From Chitinophaga oryzae (GTDB lineage: Bacteria; Bacteroidota; Bacteroidia; Chitinophagales; Chitinophagaceae), in contig NZ_CP051204.2 in assembly GCF_012516375.2 (NCBI RefSeq), positions 1,178,001-1,242,000 on the forward strand: a stretch of DNA of 64,000 bases. The letters run 5' to 3'. The notes under the pieces are model-generated. The model saw only the letters and a program-made list of their open reading frames with translations. It did no database searches and was not told where the DNA came from. Positions 44,890-53,077 of the stretch are shown here, in pieces (position 1 is the stretch's first letter; every line of letters starts with the position of its first letter). A program made the position numbers and the translations under genes.

Positions 44890-45405
44890 ATGTCTTTAAC
44901 AAACGAACGCATACAACAACGCCTGACGGAGAAGTTCGGGGATGTACTGACCGGTTTTGAAGAGCCGTTTGGAATGCTCACCTTCACCGCACAGAAAGAT
45001 TATAACCTGAAAGTAATGCAATTCCTGTTCGATGATGAGGAATTGCGTTTTCGTTTTCTGACAGACATCACCGCCGTGCATTATCCCGAACGGAAAGGGG
45101 AGGAGCTGTGCGTGGTATACCATCTGCACAACTTCGTGGACAATGTAAGGCTGCGCCTGAAAGTATATACGCCGGTGGCTTCACCGAAAGTATTTACCGC
45201 TACCAGCCTGTATGAATCTGCCAACTGGATGGAGCGTGAAACCTATGATTTTTTCGGGGTGGATTTCGTAGGGCATCCTAACCTGATCCGTATTCTCAAC
45301 GTGGATGAAATGACCTATTTCCCCATGCGCAAGGAATTCCCGCTGGAAGATCCCATGCGTACAGACAAAGACGACGAAATGTTCGGCAGGGGCGGTCACT
45401 TTTAA
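44890..45405 (+). CDS. nuoC: NADH-quinone oxidoreductase subunit C
   Basis: A 171-residue peripheral subunit (30-kDa type), separate from NuoD here and not fused as in E. coli. Motifs: LTDITAVHYPERKGEELCVVYHL, and the signature ANWMERETYDFFGVDFVGHPNL with RKEFPLEDPMRTDKDDEMFGR at the end. ATG 44890 is chosen; TTG 6 nt upstream is an alternative. The spacer before it has degenerate 7-nt units (GTAACTT, GTAACTC, GTAAATC). Confidence 0.95.
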   Translation: MSLTNERIQQRLTEKFGDVLTGFEEPFGMLTFTAQKDYNLKVMQFLFDDEELRFRFLTDITAVHYPERKGEELCVVYHLHNFVDNVRLRLKVYTPVASPKVFTATSLYESANWMERETYDFFGVDFVGHPNLIRILNVDEMTYFPMRKEFPLEDPMRTDKDDEMFGRGGHF

Positions 45406-45416
45406 TCAATTAGGCT

Positions 45417-46637
45417 ATGTTAGACCAGAAACAACATATAAAACTGCCGGAAGGCTCCATAGAAAAAAATACGACCACGCTGAACCTGGGTCCTACCCAC
45501 CCGGCTACACACGGCGTATTCCAGAATATCCTGGAAATAGACGGCGAAAGAGTAGTGAGCGCCGTATCCACTGTAGGATACATCCACCGCGCCTTTGAAA
45601 AGATCGCAGAACGCCGTCCCTATTACCAGATCACTCCGCTCACAGACAGGCTGAACTACTGCTCTGCCCCCATCAACAACATGGGCTGGATCATGACGGT
45701 GGAAAAACTGCTGGGACTGGAAATTCCCAAGCGTGTTGACTACCTGCGGGTGATCATCATGGAGCTGGCCCGTGTTGCAGACCACCTGATCTGTAATGCG
45801 GTAATGGGAGTAGATACCGGCGCACTGACCGGTTTCGTGTACCTCATGACCTACCGTGAACTGATATACGAAATTTACGAAGAGATCTGCGGTTCCCGTC
45901 TGACGACCAACATCGGCCGTATCGGCGGTTTCGAAAGAAACTTCACCCCTGCGGCCTTCGAAAAAATAGAACGTTTCCTGAAAGAATACCCGGAAGCACT
46001 GAAAGAATTTGAAACCCTGCTGACCCGCAACCGAATCTTTATGGAACGTACGCAGGGCGTAGGCGCCATCAGCGCGGAAAGAGCCATGAGCTACGGCTTT
46101 ACCGGTCCTAACCTGCGTGCCGCGGGCGTGGATTACGACGTGCGCGTGGCCAGTCCGTATTCCTCTTACCAGGATTTCGACTTCTCAGTACCCGTGGGCA
46201 CTACCGGCGATTGCTACGACCGTTACCTGGTACGCAACGCGGAAATGTGGGAAAGCATCAGCATCATCCGTCAGGCGATGGAGAAGCTGAAAGGCTTGCC
46301 GGACGACGTATACCATGCAGACGTTCCGGCTTATTACCTGCCTGAGAAAAAAGACGTTTACACAAAAATGGAAGCGCTCATCTATCACTTTAAGATCGTG
46401 ATGGGTGAAACAGAGATACTGCCCGGCGAGGTGTACCACTCCGTAGAAGGGGCCAACGGTGAACTGGGCTTCTACCTGATCAGCGATGGTGGCCGCAGCC
46501 CCTACCGGTTGCATTTCCGCCGTCCCTGCTTTATCTACTACCAGGCTTACCCTGAACTAATCAAAGGCGCCATGCTGAGCGACGCGATCGTGTGTATGAG
46601 TAGTCTTAACCTGATTGCCGGTGAACTGGATGCATAG
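45417..46637 (+). CDS. nuoD: NADH-quinone oxidoreductase subunit D
   Basis: A 406-residue 49-kDa-type subunit that forms the quinone site with NuoB. Motifs: LNLGPTHPATHGVFQNIL with the His of the quinone pocket, RPYYQITPLTDRLNYCSAP, IRPTNIGRIGG-like TTNIGRIGGFERNF and a C-terminal RLHFRRPCFIYYQAYPELIKG. Complete. A hairpin follows before nuoE. Confidence 0.97.
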   Translation: MLDQKQHIKLPEGSIEKNTTTLNLGPTHPATHGVFQNILEIDGERVVSAVSTVGYIHRAFEKIAERRPYYQITPLTDRLNYCSAPINNMGWIMTVEKLLGLEIPKRVDYLRVIIMELARVADHLICNAVMGVDTGALTGFVYLMTYRELIYEIYEEICGSRLTTNIGRIGGFERNFTPAAFEKIERFLKEYPEALKEFETLLTRNRIFMERTQGVGAISAERAMSYGFTGPNLRAAGVDYDVRVASPYSSYQDFDFSVPVGTTGDCYDRYLVRNAEMWESISIIRQAMEKLKGLPDDVYHADVPAYYLPEKKDVYTKMEALIYHFKIVMGETEILPGEVYHSVEGANGELGFYLISDGGRSPYRLHFRRPCFIYYQAYPELIKGAMLSDAIVCMSSLNLIAGELDA

Positions 46638-46638
46638 T

Positions 46639-46670
46639 AGTACCTGCCCCTGCGGGTACTATTTGTTTTT
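46639..46670 (+). terminator. Hairpin with T-rich tail between nuoD and nuoE
   Basis: AGTACCTGC (46639-46647) pairs with GCGGGTACT (46652-46660), one T-G wobble, tetraloop CCCT, then ATTTGTTTTT. It looks like a partial terminator or attenuator inside the nuo operon. Confidence 0.55.
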
Positions 46671-46718
46671 ATGAGAGCGTCTAAAGAATAAAAAAGCTTA
46701 CTTAAACATAATTTTTTA

Positions 46719-47216
46719 ATGGCTGTGGTTCAATTTTCTGAAGAGAAACTGAATAAAGTAAAAGAGATCATCGCACGCTACCCGGAAGGGAAGCAGAAGA
46801 GTGCGCTGATACCTGTGCTGCATCTGGCGCAGGAGGAATTTGGCGGTTGGCTGAGTGCAGAAACCATGGACTACGTGGCAGGCTTACTGCAGATAACGTC
46901 CATCGAGGTATACGAAGTGGCCACCTTCTACAGCATGTTCAACCTGAAACCGGTGGGCAAATACCTGTTTGAAGTATGCCAGACAGGTCCCTGCATGGTA
47001 AGTGGTTCGGATCAGATCATTGACTATATTAAGAACAAACTGGGTATCGGCGTGGGTGAAACTACGCCTGACGGCATGTTCACCCTTAAAACGGTAGAAT
47101 GCCTCGGTGCCTGTGGTTATGCGCCCATGATGCAACTGGGTAAACATTTCCGCGAACACCTGACCCCTGCCAAAGTGGATGAAATCATCGCGGAATGCAG
47201 GGCTAAAGCTAATTGA
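46719..47216 (+). CDS. nuoE: NADH-quinone oxidoreductase subunit E
   Basis: A 165-residue 24-kDa-type subunit with the [2Fe-2S] cluster N1a. Thioredoxin-like fold with ligands in CQTGPCMVSG (Cys-x4-Cys) and VECLGACGYAPM (Cys-x3-Cys). Upstream helical part with EVYEVATFYSMFNLKPVG. The stop TGA shares a base with the ATG of the next small gene. Confidence 0.96.
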   Translation: MAVVQFSEEKLNKVKEIIARYPEGKQKSALIPVLHLAQEEFGGWLSAETMDYVAGLLQITSIEVYEVATFYSMFNLKPVGKYLFEVCQTGPCMVSGSDQIIDYIKNKLGIGVGETTPDGMFTLKTVECLGACGYAPMMQLGKHFREHLTPAKVDEIIAECRAKAN

Positions 47217-47428
47217 TGCATCAGCAAAAGAATATAGTCATGCGTATTGGGTTATTCATCTATCAGCACCGGCAGACCATCATCGAAGCGGGATTGTTGA
47301 TAGCAGCACTGGCAGGACTGTGGCGGGTGAACAACTGGTTCCTCTCCTTTATCTGCGGCGTGGCCTCCGGGTACCTGTTTTTCCGGCTGGCAGAGCGGGT
47401 AGCGCAGCACCGGATACGCAAGGCATAA
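47216..47428 (+). CDS. Small membrane protein encoded between nuoE and nuoF
   Basis: A 70-residue protein starting at an ATG that overlaps the nuoE stop (TGATG), which points to translational coupling. It has two hydrophobic helices, about residues 24-40 (EAGLLIAALAGLWRV) and 43-58 (WFLSFICGVASGYLFF), and basic ends (HRIRKA). I recognise no family. Codon use is like that of the neighbours. Its place inside the operon suggests an accessory or assembly factor for complex I, which is inference. An internal ATG at 47240 is an alternative start. Confidence 0.65.
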   Translation: MHQQKNIVMRIGLFIYQHRQTIIEAGLLIAALAGLWRVNNWFLSFICGVASGYLFFRLAERVAQHRIRKA

Positions 47429-47495
47429 AAGATATATCATACAAATCTGTTGATGGTGCTGGTTTACCTATCACCATTAAACCATAAGGAAGACA

Positions 47496-48860
47496 ATGGG
47501 ACGCAAATTACTGTTAGACAAAGCACACATAGAAGGTATCCGGTATTACGACACTTACCGGGCTAACGGCGGTTATGCTGCGGCGGAGAAAGCCCTGAAA
47601 TCCATGGGCCCCGATGCTGTAGTGGAAGAAGTCAAGAAGAGTGGCCTGAGAGGCCGTGGTGGCGCAGGTTTCCCTACCGGCCTGAAATGGAGCTTCATCG
47701 CCAAACCGGAAGGTGTTCCGCGTTACCTCGTCTGCAATGCGGACGAATCAGAACCGGGCACATTCAAAGACCGTTACCTGATGGAGTTCATCCCTCACCT
47801 GCTGGTGGAAGGCCTGCTGATCTCCAGCTTCGCCCTGGGCGCTAACAGAGCCTATATCTATATCCGCGGCGAATACGCCTGGATACCGGACATCCTGGAA
47901 CAAGCCATCGCCGAAGCCAAAAACAAAGGCTGGCTGGGAAAAAACATCCTCGGTACCGGTTACGATCTCGAAATATTTGTACAACGCGGCGCCGGCGCCT
48001 ATATCTGCGGTGAAGAAACAGCCCTGCTGGAATCACTGGAAGGCAAACGCGGCAACCCCCGCATCAAACCACCATTCCCGGCCGTAAAAGGCCTGTGGGG
48101 ATGCCCTACGGTGGTAAACAACGTGGAAACCATTGCTGCGGTAGTGCCCATCGTTAACATCGGCGGCGATGAATACATCAAATTCGGTATCGGCAAATCC
48201 ACCGGTACCAAACTGATCTCCGCCTGCGGTAATATCAACAAACCCGGCGTTTATGAGATCGAAATGAACATCTCTGTAGAAGAATTTATTTACTCTGACG
48301 AATACTGCGGAGGCATCAAAGGTGGTAAACGCCTGAAAGCCTGTATCCCGGGCGGTTCTTCCGTACCGGTGCTGCCGGCCAACCTGCTGCTGAAAACAGC
48401 CAAAGGCGAAACCCGGATGATGACCTACGAAAGCCTCAACGACGGCGGTTTCGCTACCGGCTCCATGTTGGGCTCCGGTGGCTTTATCGTGATGGACGAA
48501 GACCAGTGTATTGTGCGCAATACCCTTACCTTCGCCCGTTTCTACCACCACGAGAGCTGCGGCCAGTGCAGCCCGTGCCGCGAAGGTACCGGCTGGATGA
48601 AAAAAGTGCTGCACAACATCGAATACGGAAAAGGTAAAATGAGTGATATCGACCTGTTGTGGGACATCCAGCGCAAAATCGAGGGCAATACCATCTGCCC
48701 GCTCGGCGACGCCGCCGCATGGCCTGTGGCTGCTGCCATCCGTCACTTCCGCGACGAGTTCGAATGGCACGTGACACACCCGGACGAAGCGCTGACACGC
48801 AACTTCGGCCTGGCGCACTACGCCGATCCGCTGCCTGCACCGGCACCAGCCGCTGTCTAG
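47496..48860 (+). CDS. nuoF: NADH-quinone oxidoreductase subunit F
   Basis: A 454-residue 51-kDa-type subunit where NADH is oxidised. The NADH/FMN-binding motifs are SGLRGRGGAGFPTGLKWSF and NADESEPGTFKDRYLME, with YIRGEYAWIPDILEQA and GAGAYICGEETALLESLEG. Cluster N3 ligands are in ESCGQCSPCREGT and a later Cys in NTICPLGDAAA. Complete. It ends with an Ala/Pro tail directly followed by the left arm of the CTTTGCG-type repeat. Confidence 0.97.
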   Translation: MGRKLLLDKAHIEGIRYYDTYRANGGYAAAEKALKSMGPDAVVEEVKKSGLRGRGGAGFPTGLKWSFIAKPEGVPRYLVCNADESEPGTFKDRYLMEFIPHLLVEGLLISSFALGANRAYIYIRGEYAWIPDILEQAIAEAKNKGWLGKNILGTGYDLEIFVQRGAGAYICGEETALLESLEGKRGNPRIKPPFPAVKGLWGCPTVVNNVETIAAVVPIVNIGGDEYIKFGIGKSTGTKLISACGNINKPGVYEIEMNISVEEFIYSDEYCGGIKGGKRLKACIPGGSSVPVLPANLLLKTAKGETRMMTYESLNDGGFATGSMLGSGGFIVMDEDQCIVRNTLTFARFYHHESCGQCSPCREGTGWMKKVLHNIEYGKGKMSDIDLLWDIQRKIEGNTICPLGDAAAWPVAAAIRHFRDEFEWHVTHPDEALTRNFGLAHYADPLPAPAPAAV

Positions 48861-49354
48861 CTCACGCAAAGTAGCAAAGCAGCCAAGGCGCAAAGATTAT
48901 TTTCTGGAATTGTTAACCCAAAATATTTTCATCCATGACAGAAAATGAAATCTCTAAGGAGGTTGTCGACGCATGCTTTGTAATACACACTAAGTATGGA
49001 CCAGGATTGTTTGAGTCGGTTTATGAAGAATTACTGAGTTATGAACTGATAAAGAGAAATCTGAAGATTGCAAGGCAGGTTGGGGTGAATTTGGTTCATG
49101 ACGATATAGTTCTTAAAAAAGCATTCAGGGCGGATTTGATTGTTGAAAACAAACTAATTGTTGAAATAAAATCTGTAGAAGAGTTGAAGGACATGCATTA
49201 CAAGCAGCTTTTTACATACATGAAGCTTGCAAATGTGAAACTCGGATTACTGGTTAATTTTAACGTTGCTCTGATAAAAAATGGCATTCATAGAATAGTA
49301 AACAAATTATAAAATATAACCTTTGCTCCTTTGCTGCTTAGCGGCTTTGCGAGC
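48860..49354. mobile_element. Candidate GxxExxY cassette between nuoF and nuoG
   Basis: Left arm (about 48860-48903) of 8-nt units ending in GCAAA: CACGCAAA, GTAGCAAA, GCAGCCAA, GGCGCAAA, G-ATTATTTT. Right arm (about 49311-49354), inverted: AAAATATAA, CCTTTGCT, CCTTTGCT, GCTTAGCG, GCTTTGCG, AGC. The arms pair imperfectly over about 44 nt and flank the AT-rich gene at 48935-49312. The right arm shares CTTTGCTGCTTAGCG with palindrome B. The left end touches the nuoF stop, the right end lies 15 nt before the nuoG ATG. No target-site duplication or transposase is visible, so mobility is inferred. Confidence 0.6.
48935..49312 (+). CDS. GxxExxY protein with PD-(D/E)XK nuclease signature
   Basis: A 125-residue protein. 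GLFESVY at residues 24-30 is the GxxExxY motif. Asp67, Glu77 and Lys79 in FRADLIVENKLIVEIKS, with Gln91 downstream, fit the PD-(D/E)XK nuclease fold to which the family is assigned. Activity is not known for certain. By my count, 94 of 292 bases (about 32%) in 49021-49312 are G or C, far below the neighbouring nuo genes, a sign of separate origin. It interrupts the nuo operon and is enclosed by inverted octad arms. Start ATG 48935 (MTENEISKEVVDACF) is the usual start for the family. Confidence 0.9.
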   Translation: MTENEISKEVVDACFVIHTKYGPGLFESVYEELLSYELIKRNLKIARQVGVNLVHDDIVLKKAFRADLIVENKLIVEIKSVEELKDMHYKQLFTYMKLANVKLGLLVNFNVALIKNGIHRIVNKL

Positions 49355-49369
49355 AAAAAATATATCAAG

Positions 49370-50458
49370 ATGGCGGAGGAAAAAAAATTATTCAAGGTTA
49401 AGATCGATAACATCTCCGTAGAGGTCGAACCTGGTACTACGATACTGAATGCGGCCCGGACGATAGGAGGGGATGTGGTACCGCCGGCTATGTGCTACTA
49501 CTCCAAGCTGCAGGGCAGCGGTGGTAAATGCCGTACCTGCCTGGTAAAAGTAACCAAAGGCTCCGAGGCCGACCCGCGCCCGATGCCTAAACTGGTGGCC
49601 AGCTGCCGTACCACCGTGATGGACGGTATGGAAGTGGCTAACATCACTTCTCCGGAAGTACAGGAAGCCCGTAAAGGCGTGGTGGAATTCCTGCTGCTCA
49701 ATCACCCGCTGGATTGCCCCGTTTGCGACCAGGCCGGTGAATGCGACCTGCAGAACCTGAGCTATGAACACGGCGCTGAAGCTACCCGCTACGAATTCAA
49801 ACGCAGAACTTTCGAAAAAATCGATATCGGCGACAAGATCCAGCTGCACATGACCCGTTGCATCCTCTGCTACCGCTGCGTATTCACTGCCGATCAGCTC
49901 ACGGAAAAACGCGAACACGGCGTACTCGGCCGTGGCGACGCTTCTGAGATCAGCACCTATATTCATCAGTCACTCGACAATAACTTCATCGGCAACGTGA
50001 TCGACGTTTGCCCGGTAGGCGCCCTCACCGATAAAACTTTCCGTTTCAAAAACCGCGTATGGTTCCTGAAACCGGTAGACGCCCACCGTGACTGCGAAGA
50101 CCCGAAATGTTGCGGTAAAACTGTTCTGTGGATGCGTGGCGATGAAGTGTTCCGCGTAACCGCCCGTAAAGACAAATACGGCGAAGTGGAAAACTTTATC
50201 TGCGATACCTGCCGTTTCGATAAAAAAGAAAAATCAGACTGGATCATCGAAGGCCCCCGCAAAATAGACCGTCACAGTGTTATTTCCCAGGGCCATTACG
50301 TGAATACCGTTAAACCGAAAGATCCGCTGGTGGAAGTACTGGACGGAAGGCAGCCCAAACTGCTGTTCGATATCCACTCTACAAGTGAGGTAAACCGGCC
50401 GGAAATAGATCTCTCTAAGATCGACGGTCCTGCCCATTCGGACGATTTTAATAAGTAA
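49370..50458 (+). CDS. nuoG: NADH-quinone oxidoreductase subunit G (short form)
   Basis: A 362-residue subunit with the Fe-S part only. An N-terminal ferredoxin domain holds Cys42, Cys54, Cys57 and Cys79; next come the His-Cys3 motif HPLDCPVCDQAGECDLQ and the [4Fe-4S] set CILCYRCVF with DVCPVGALTDK. The molybdopterin-oxidoreductase-like domain of the 700-900-residue E. coli type is missing; the frame ends with a short tail (DGPAHSDDFNK). The short form is common in Bacteroidota, so I do not regard it as broken. ATG 49370 is chosen; an upstream in-frame ATG at 49331 would start inside the repeat arm. Confidence 0.94.
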   Translation: MAEEKKLFKVKIDNISVEVEPGTTILNAARTIGGDVVPPAMCYYSKLQGSGGKCRTCLVKVTKGSEADPRPMPKLVASCRTTVMDGMEVANITSPEVQEARKGVVEFLLLNHPLDCPVCDQAGECDLQNLSYEHGAEATRYEFKRRTFEKIDIGDKIQLHMTRCILCYRCVFTADQLTEKREHGVLGRGDASEISTYIHQSLDNNFIGNVIDVCPVGALTDKTFRFKNRVWFLKPVDAHRDCEDPKCCGKTVLWMRGDEVFRVTARKDKYGEVENFICDTCRFDKKEKSDWIIEGPRKIDRHSVISQGHYVNTVKPKDPLVEVLDGRQPKLLFDIHSTSEVNRPEIDLSKIDGPAHSDDFNK

Positions 50459-50462
50459 GCAT

Positions 50463-50489
50463 CGTATTCGTAATTCGTAATTCGTAATT
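50463..50489. repeat. CGTAATT heptad array before nuoH
   Basis: CGTATT then three exact CGTAATT units (50469-50489); the array ends 5 nt before the nuoH ATG, where a ribosome would bind. The same unit occurs before nuoK. Confidence 0.8.
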
Positions 50490-50494
50490 GGAAA

Positions 50495-51538
50495 ATGACG
50501 TTATTAAGCATAGACTGGTTTTTTATTCTTGAGAAAATACTGCTGATATCCGCAGTGTTGGTGCTGTCACTTGTAGTGGCCATGTACTCTACCTGGGGCG
50601 AAAGAAAGGTGGCTGCCTGGATCCAGGACCGTCTTGGCCCGAACCGCGCCGGTCCGATGGGACTGCTGCAACCGCTGGCCGATGGTGGTAAACTCTTCTT
50701 CAAGGAAGAGATCATCCCTACCAACTCCAACCGGTTCCTCTTTATCCTCGGCCCGTCTATTGCCATGTTGGTGGCCTGTATGACCAGCGCCGTAATTCCC
50801 TGGGGCGATACGCTGACCATCGCCGGCCGTACCATATCCCTGCAGGTGGCCGATGTCAACATCGGTATCCTGTTCATTTTCGGGGTATTGAGCGTGGGCG
50901 TATACGGTATCATGATCGGTGGCTGGGCTTCGAACAACAAATACTCCCTGCTGGCGTCCGTAAGGGCTGCCTCCCAGATCATCTCCTACGAGCTGCCGAT
51001 GGGGCTCGCACTGATCGCGCTGCTGATGCTCACCGGTACGCTGAGCCTGAAAGAGATCGTGGAGCAACAACGCCATGACCTCTGGAACGTAGTATACCAG
51101 CCGCTGGGCTTCTTTATCTTCCTGGTGTGCGCTTTTGCAGAATGTAACCGCGCTCCTTTTGACCTGCCGGAAGCAGAGAACGAGCTGAATGGCGGTTACC
51201 ACCTGGAATACTCTTCCATGAAACTGGGCTTTTACCTCTTTGCAGAATATATCAACATGTTCGTCAGCTCAGCGCTGATGGCCACCATGTACTTCGGCGG
51301 ATACGCTTTCCCGGGTATGGACAGTCTGGGCGTTAGTCCCAACCTGCTCACCATCCTGGGCTTCCTTGCGCTGTTCATTAAAATACTGGTGTTTATATTC
51401 TTCTTTATGTGGGTACGGTGGACGGTACCAAGGTTCCGCTATGATCAGCTGATGCGCCTGGGCTGGAAAGTAATGATTCCGCTGGCGCTGGTGAACATGC
51501 TGATCACCGGTGCTATTGTACTGTTCCGTCAACACTAA
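50495..51538 (+). CDS. nuoH: NADH-quinone oxidoreductase subunit H
   Basis: A 347-residue membrane subunit with about eight helices that links the quinone site to the proton-pumping arm. Conserved WGERKVAAWIQDRLGPNRAGP, then AECNRAPFDLPEAENELNGGYHLEYSSMKLGFYLFAEY and FMWVRWTVPRFRYDQLMRLGWK. Complete. It starts 36 nt after nuoG, just behind a heptad array. Confidence 0.97.
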   Translation: MTLLSIDWFFILEKILLISAVLVLSLVVAMYSTWGERKVAAWIQDRLGPNRAGPMGLLQPLADGGKLFFKEEIIPTNSNRFLFILGPSIAMLVACMTSAVIPWGDTLTIAGRTISLQVADVNIGILFIFGVLSVGVYGIMIGGWASNNKYSLLASVRAASQIISYELPMGLALIALLMLTGTLSLKEIVEQQRHDLWNVVYQPLGFFIFLVCAFAECNRAPFDLPEAENELNGGYHLEYSSMKLGFYLFAEYINMFVSSALMATMYFGGYAFPGMDSLGVSPNLLTILGFLALFIKILVFIFFFMWVRWTVPRFRYDQLMRLGWKVMIPLALVNMLITGAIVLFRQH

Positions 51539-51590
51539 TTTTTATCCGTTAATTTATACACACCGCAGGTGTGGACTAAATAAAGCATTT

Positions 51591-52097
51591 ATGCAAGCAT
51601 TAACAAACAGGTCAAAACCGGTGGACCGCAGTCCATTAACCTTCCTGGAAAAGATGTATGTTCCTGCCATTGCCAAAGGCATGGGCATCACCTTCAAACA
51701 TATCTTCAAACGGAAAGCTACCGTTAGCTTCCCCGAACAGCGCCGTCAGTTCAGCCCTGTGTTCCGTGGATTGCACATCCTGAACCGGGACGAAGAAGGC
51801 CGTGAAAGATGCACCGCCTGTGGCCTGTGTGCAGTGGCCTGCCCTGCAGAAGCCATCACCATGGAGGCGGCAGAAAGGAAACCGGGAGAGGAACACCTGT
51901 ACCGTGAAGAGAAATATGCGGCCCGTTATGAAATCAACATGCTGCGTTGTATTTTCTGTGGATTCTGCGAAGAGGCTTGTCCCAAAGATGCGATCTACCT
52001 GTCTGAAACCTTTGCGCCGTCCAACTATCAGCGTAAAGGCTTTATCTATGGCAAACCGGACCTGCTGATCCCTGATCCGAAACAATCGTCCAAATAA
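51591..52097 (+). CDS. nuoI: NADH-quinone oxidoreductase subunit I
   Basis: A 168-residue subunit with two [4Fe-4S] clusters (N6a, N6b) bound by CTACGLCAVACPAEAI and CIFCGFCEEACPKDAI. N-terminal amphipathic region, then GITFKHIFKRKATVSFPEQ and RFRGLH-like FRGLHILNRDEEGRERC. ATG 51591 is chosen; an in-frame TTG 81 nt upstream would reach into nuoH. Confidence 0.96.
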   Translation: MQALTNRSKPVDRSPLTFLEKMYVPAIAKGMGITFKHIFKRKATVSFPEQRRQFSPVFRGLHILNRDEEGRERCTACGLCAVACPAEAITMEAAERKPGEEHLYREEKYAARYEINMLRCIFCGFCEEACPKDAIYLSETFAPSNYQRKGFIYGKPDLLIPDPKQSSK

Positions 52098-52146
52098 TTA
52101 TTCACAGTACGCATTAGCTAAAAATACATAGTCAAACATAGCAGAG

Positions 52147-52647
52147 ATGGGAATGAGTATACAACAAATAATTTTCATGGTGCTTTCCGTCATCGCCCTG
52201 GTGTCGGCGCTGGGGGTGGTATTGAGTAAGAATCCCGTGACGAGCGTATTGTGTCTGATCGTAACCTTCTTTACCATTGCAGGCCATTACATTATGCTGA
52301 ACGCCCAGTTCCTGGCTGTCGTGCATATCATCGTATATGCCGGCGCTATCATGGTATTGTTCCTTTATGTGATGATGCTGATGAACCTGAACGCGGAGCT
52401 GGAGCCTCAGAAGCGCAACTGGCTGAAATATGCCGGCGCTATCAGCGGCGGCGCTCTACTGGTGGTACTGGTGGCCGCCCTGCGCGACGCCAGCATGCCG
52501 ACGGTAGGTGCGGAAGCCAATGAGATCGGGTTGATCAAAAACCTGGGGCAGATGTTATTCACACAATATGTGGTACCGTTTGAAGTGAGCAGCATCCTGT
52601 TCCTCAGCGCAATGGTAGGTGCCGTTGTTATCGGTAAAAAAGACTAA
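52147..52647 (+). CDS. nuoJ: NADH-quinone oxidoreductase subunit J
   Basis: A 166-residue membrane subunit with five helices, FMVLSVIALVSALGVVLSKN first. Motif QFLAVVHIIVYAGAIMVLFLYVMMLMNL is the conserved TM3 (pi-bulge) region. An ATG two codons in (MSIQQ) is an alternative start. Confidence 0.94.
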   Translation: MGMSIQQIIFMVLSVIALVSALGVVLSKNPVTSVLCLIVTFFTIAGHYIMLNAQFLAVVHIIVYAGAIMVLFLYVMMLMNLNAELEPQKRNWLKYAGAISGGALLVVLVAALRDASMPTVGAEANEIGLIKNLGQMLFTQYVVPFEVSSILFLSAMVGAVVIGKKD

Positions 52648-52670
52648 TTAAGCGGATACGGGACTTCCTT

Positions 52671-52698
52671 CGTAATTCGTAATTCGTAATTCGTAATT
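52671..52698. repeat. CGTAATT heptad array before nuoK
   Basis: Four exact CGTAATT units in tandem; the array ends 7 nt before the nuoK ATG. Same unit as before nuoH. Confidence 0.85.
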
Positions 52699-52705
52699 CA
52701 TTTTT

Positions 52706-53023
52706 ATGCCTGTTCAATATTACATATTCCTGAGTATCGCCCTGTTCTGCATTGGTGTGATGGGGGTGCTGATGCGCCGTAACGCCATCATCATTTTTAT
52801 GTGCATAGAGCTGATGCTGAACGCCGTCAACCTGCTGCTGGTAGCATTTTCCAAAATGTGGGCGGATGCCGGAAAAGTGGATGCGGGATCAGCGCAATTG
52901 TTTGTATTCTTTATTATGGTGGTGGCTGCTGCGGAAGTAGCGGTGGGCCTGGCTATCATTACAATGGTCTACAGAAATACACACTCGGTAGATATAAACA
53001 TTCTTAACAGGCTGAAAAATTAA
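52706..53023 (+). CDS. nuoK: NADH-quinone oxidoreductase subunit K
   Basis: A 105-residue membrane subunit with three helices. The conserved glutamate of TM2 is in [22 protein letters not shown]3 contains the second glutamate in [19 protein letters not shown]. Complete. nuoL follows after 54 nt. Confidence 0.95.
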   Translation: MPVQYYIFLSIALFCIGVMGVLMRRNAIIIFMCIELMLNAVNLLLVAFSKMWADAGKVDAGSAQLFVFFIMVVAAAEVAVGLAIITMVYRNTHSVDINILNRLKN

Positions 53024-53077
53024 TAATTCATCCTCTTTAATTATTAATTGTTTCGACGTCGTAAATAGAATTGATAA

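Noticed and set aside
48860..49354. Classic insertion sequence between nuoF and nuoG
   Set aside because: No transposase and no clear target-site duplication; the GxxExxY gene with octad arms is a different kind of unit.
49370..50458. nuoG as a truncated pseudogene because it lacks the molybdopterin-like domain
   Set aside because: All Fe-S ligands are present, the frame ends cleanly before nuoH, and short NuoG is the common form in this phylum.
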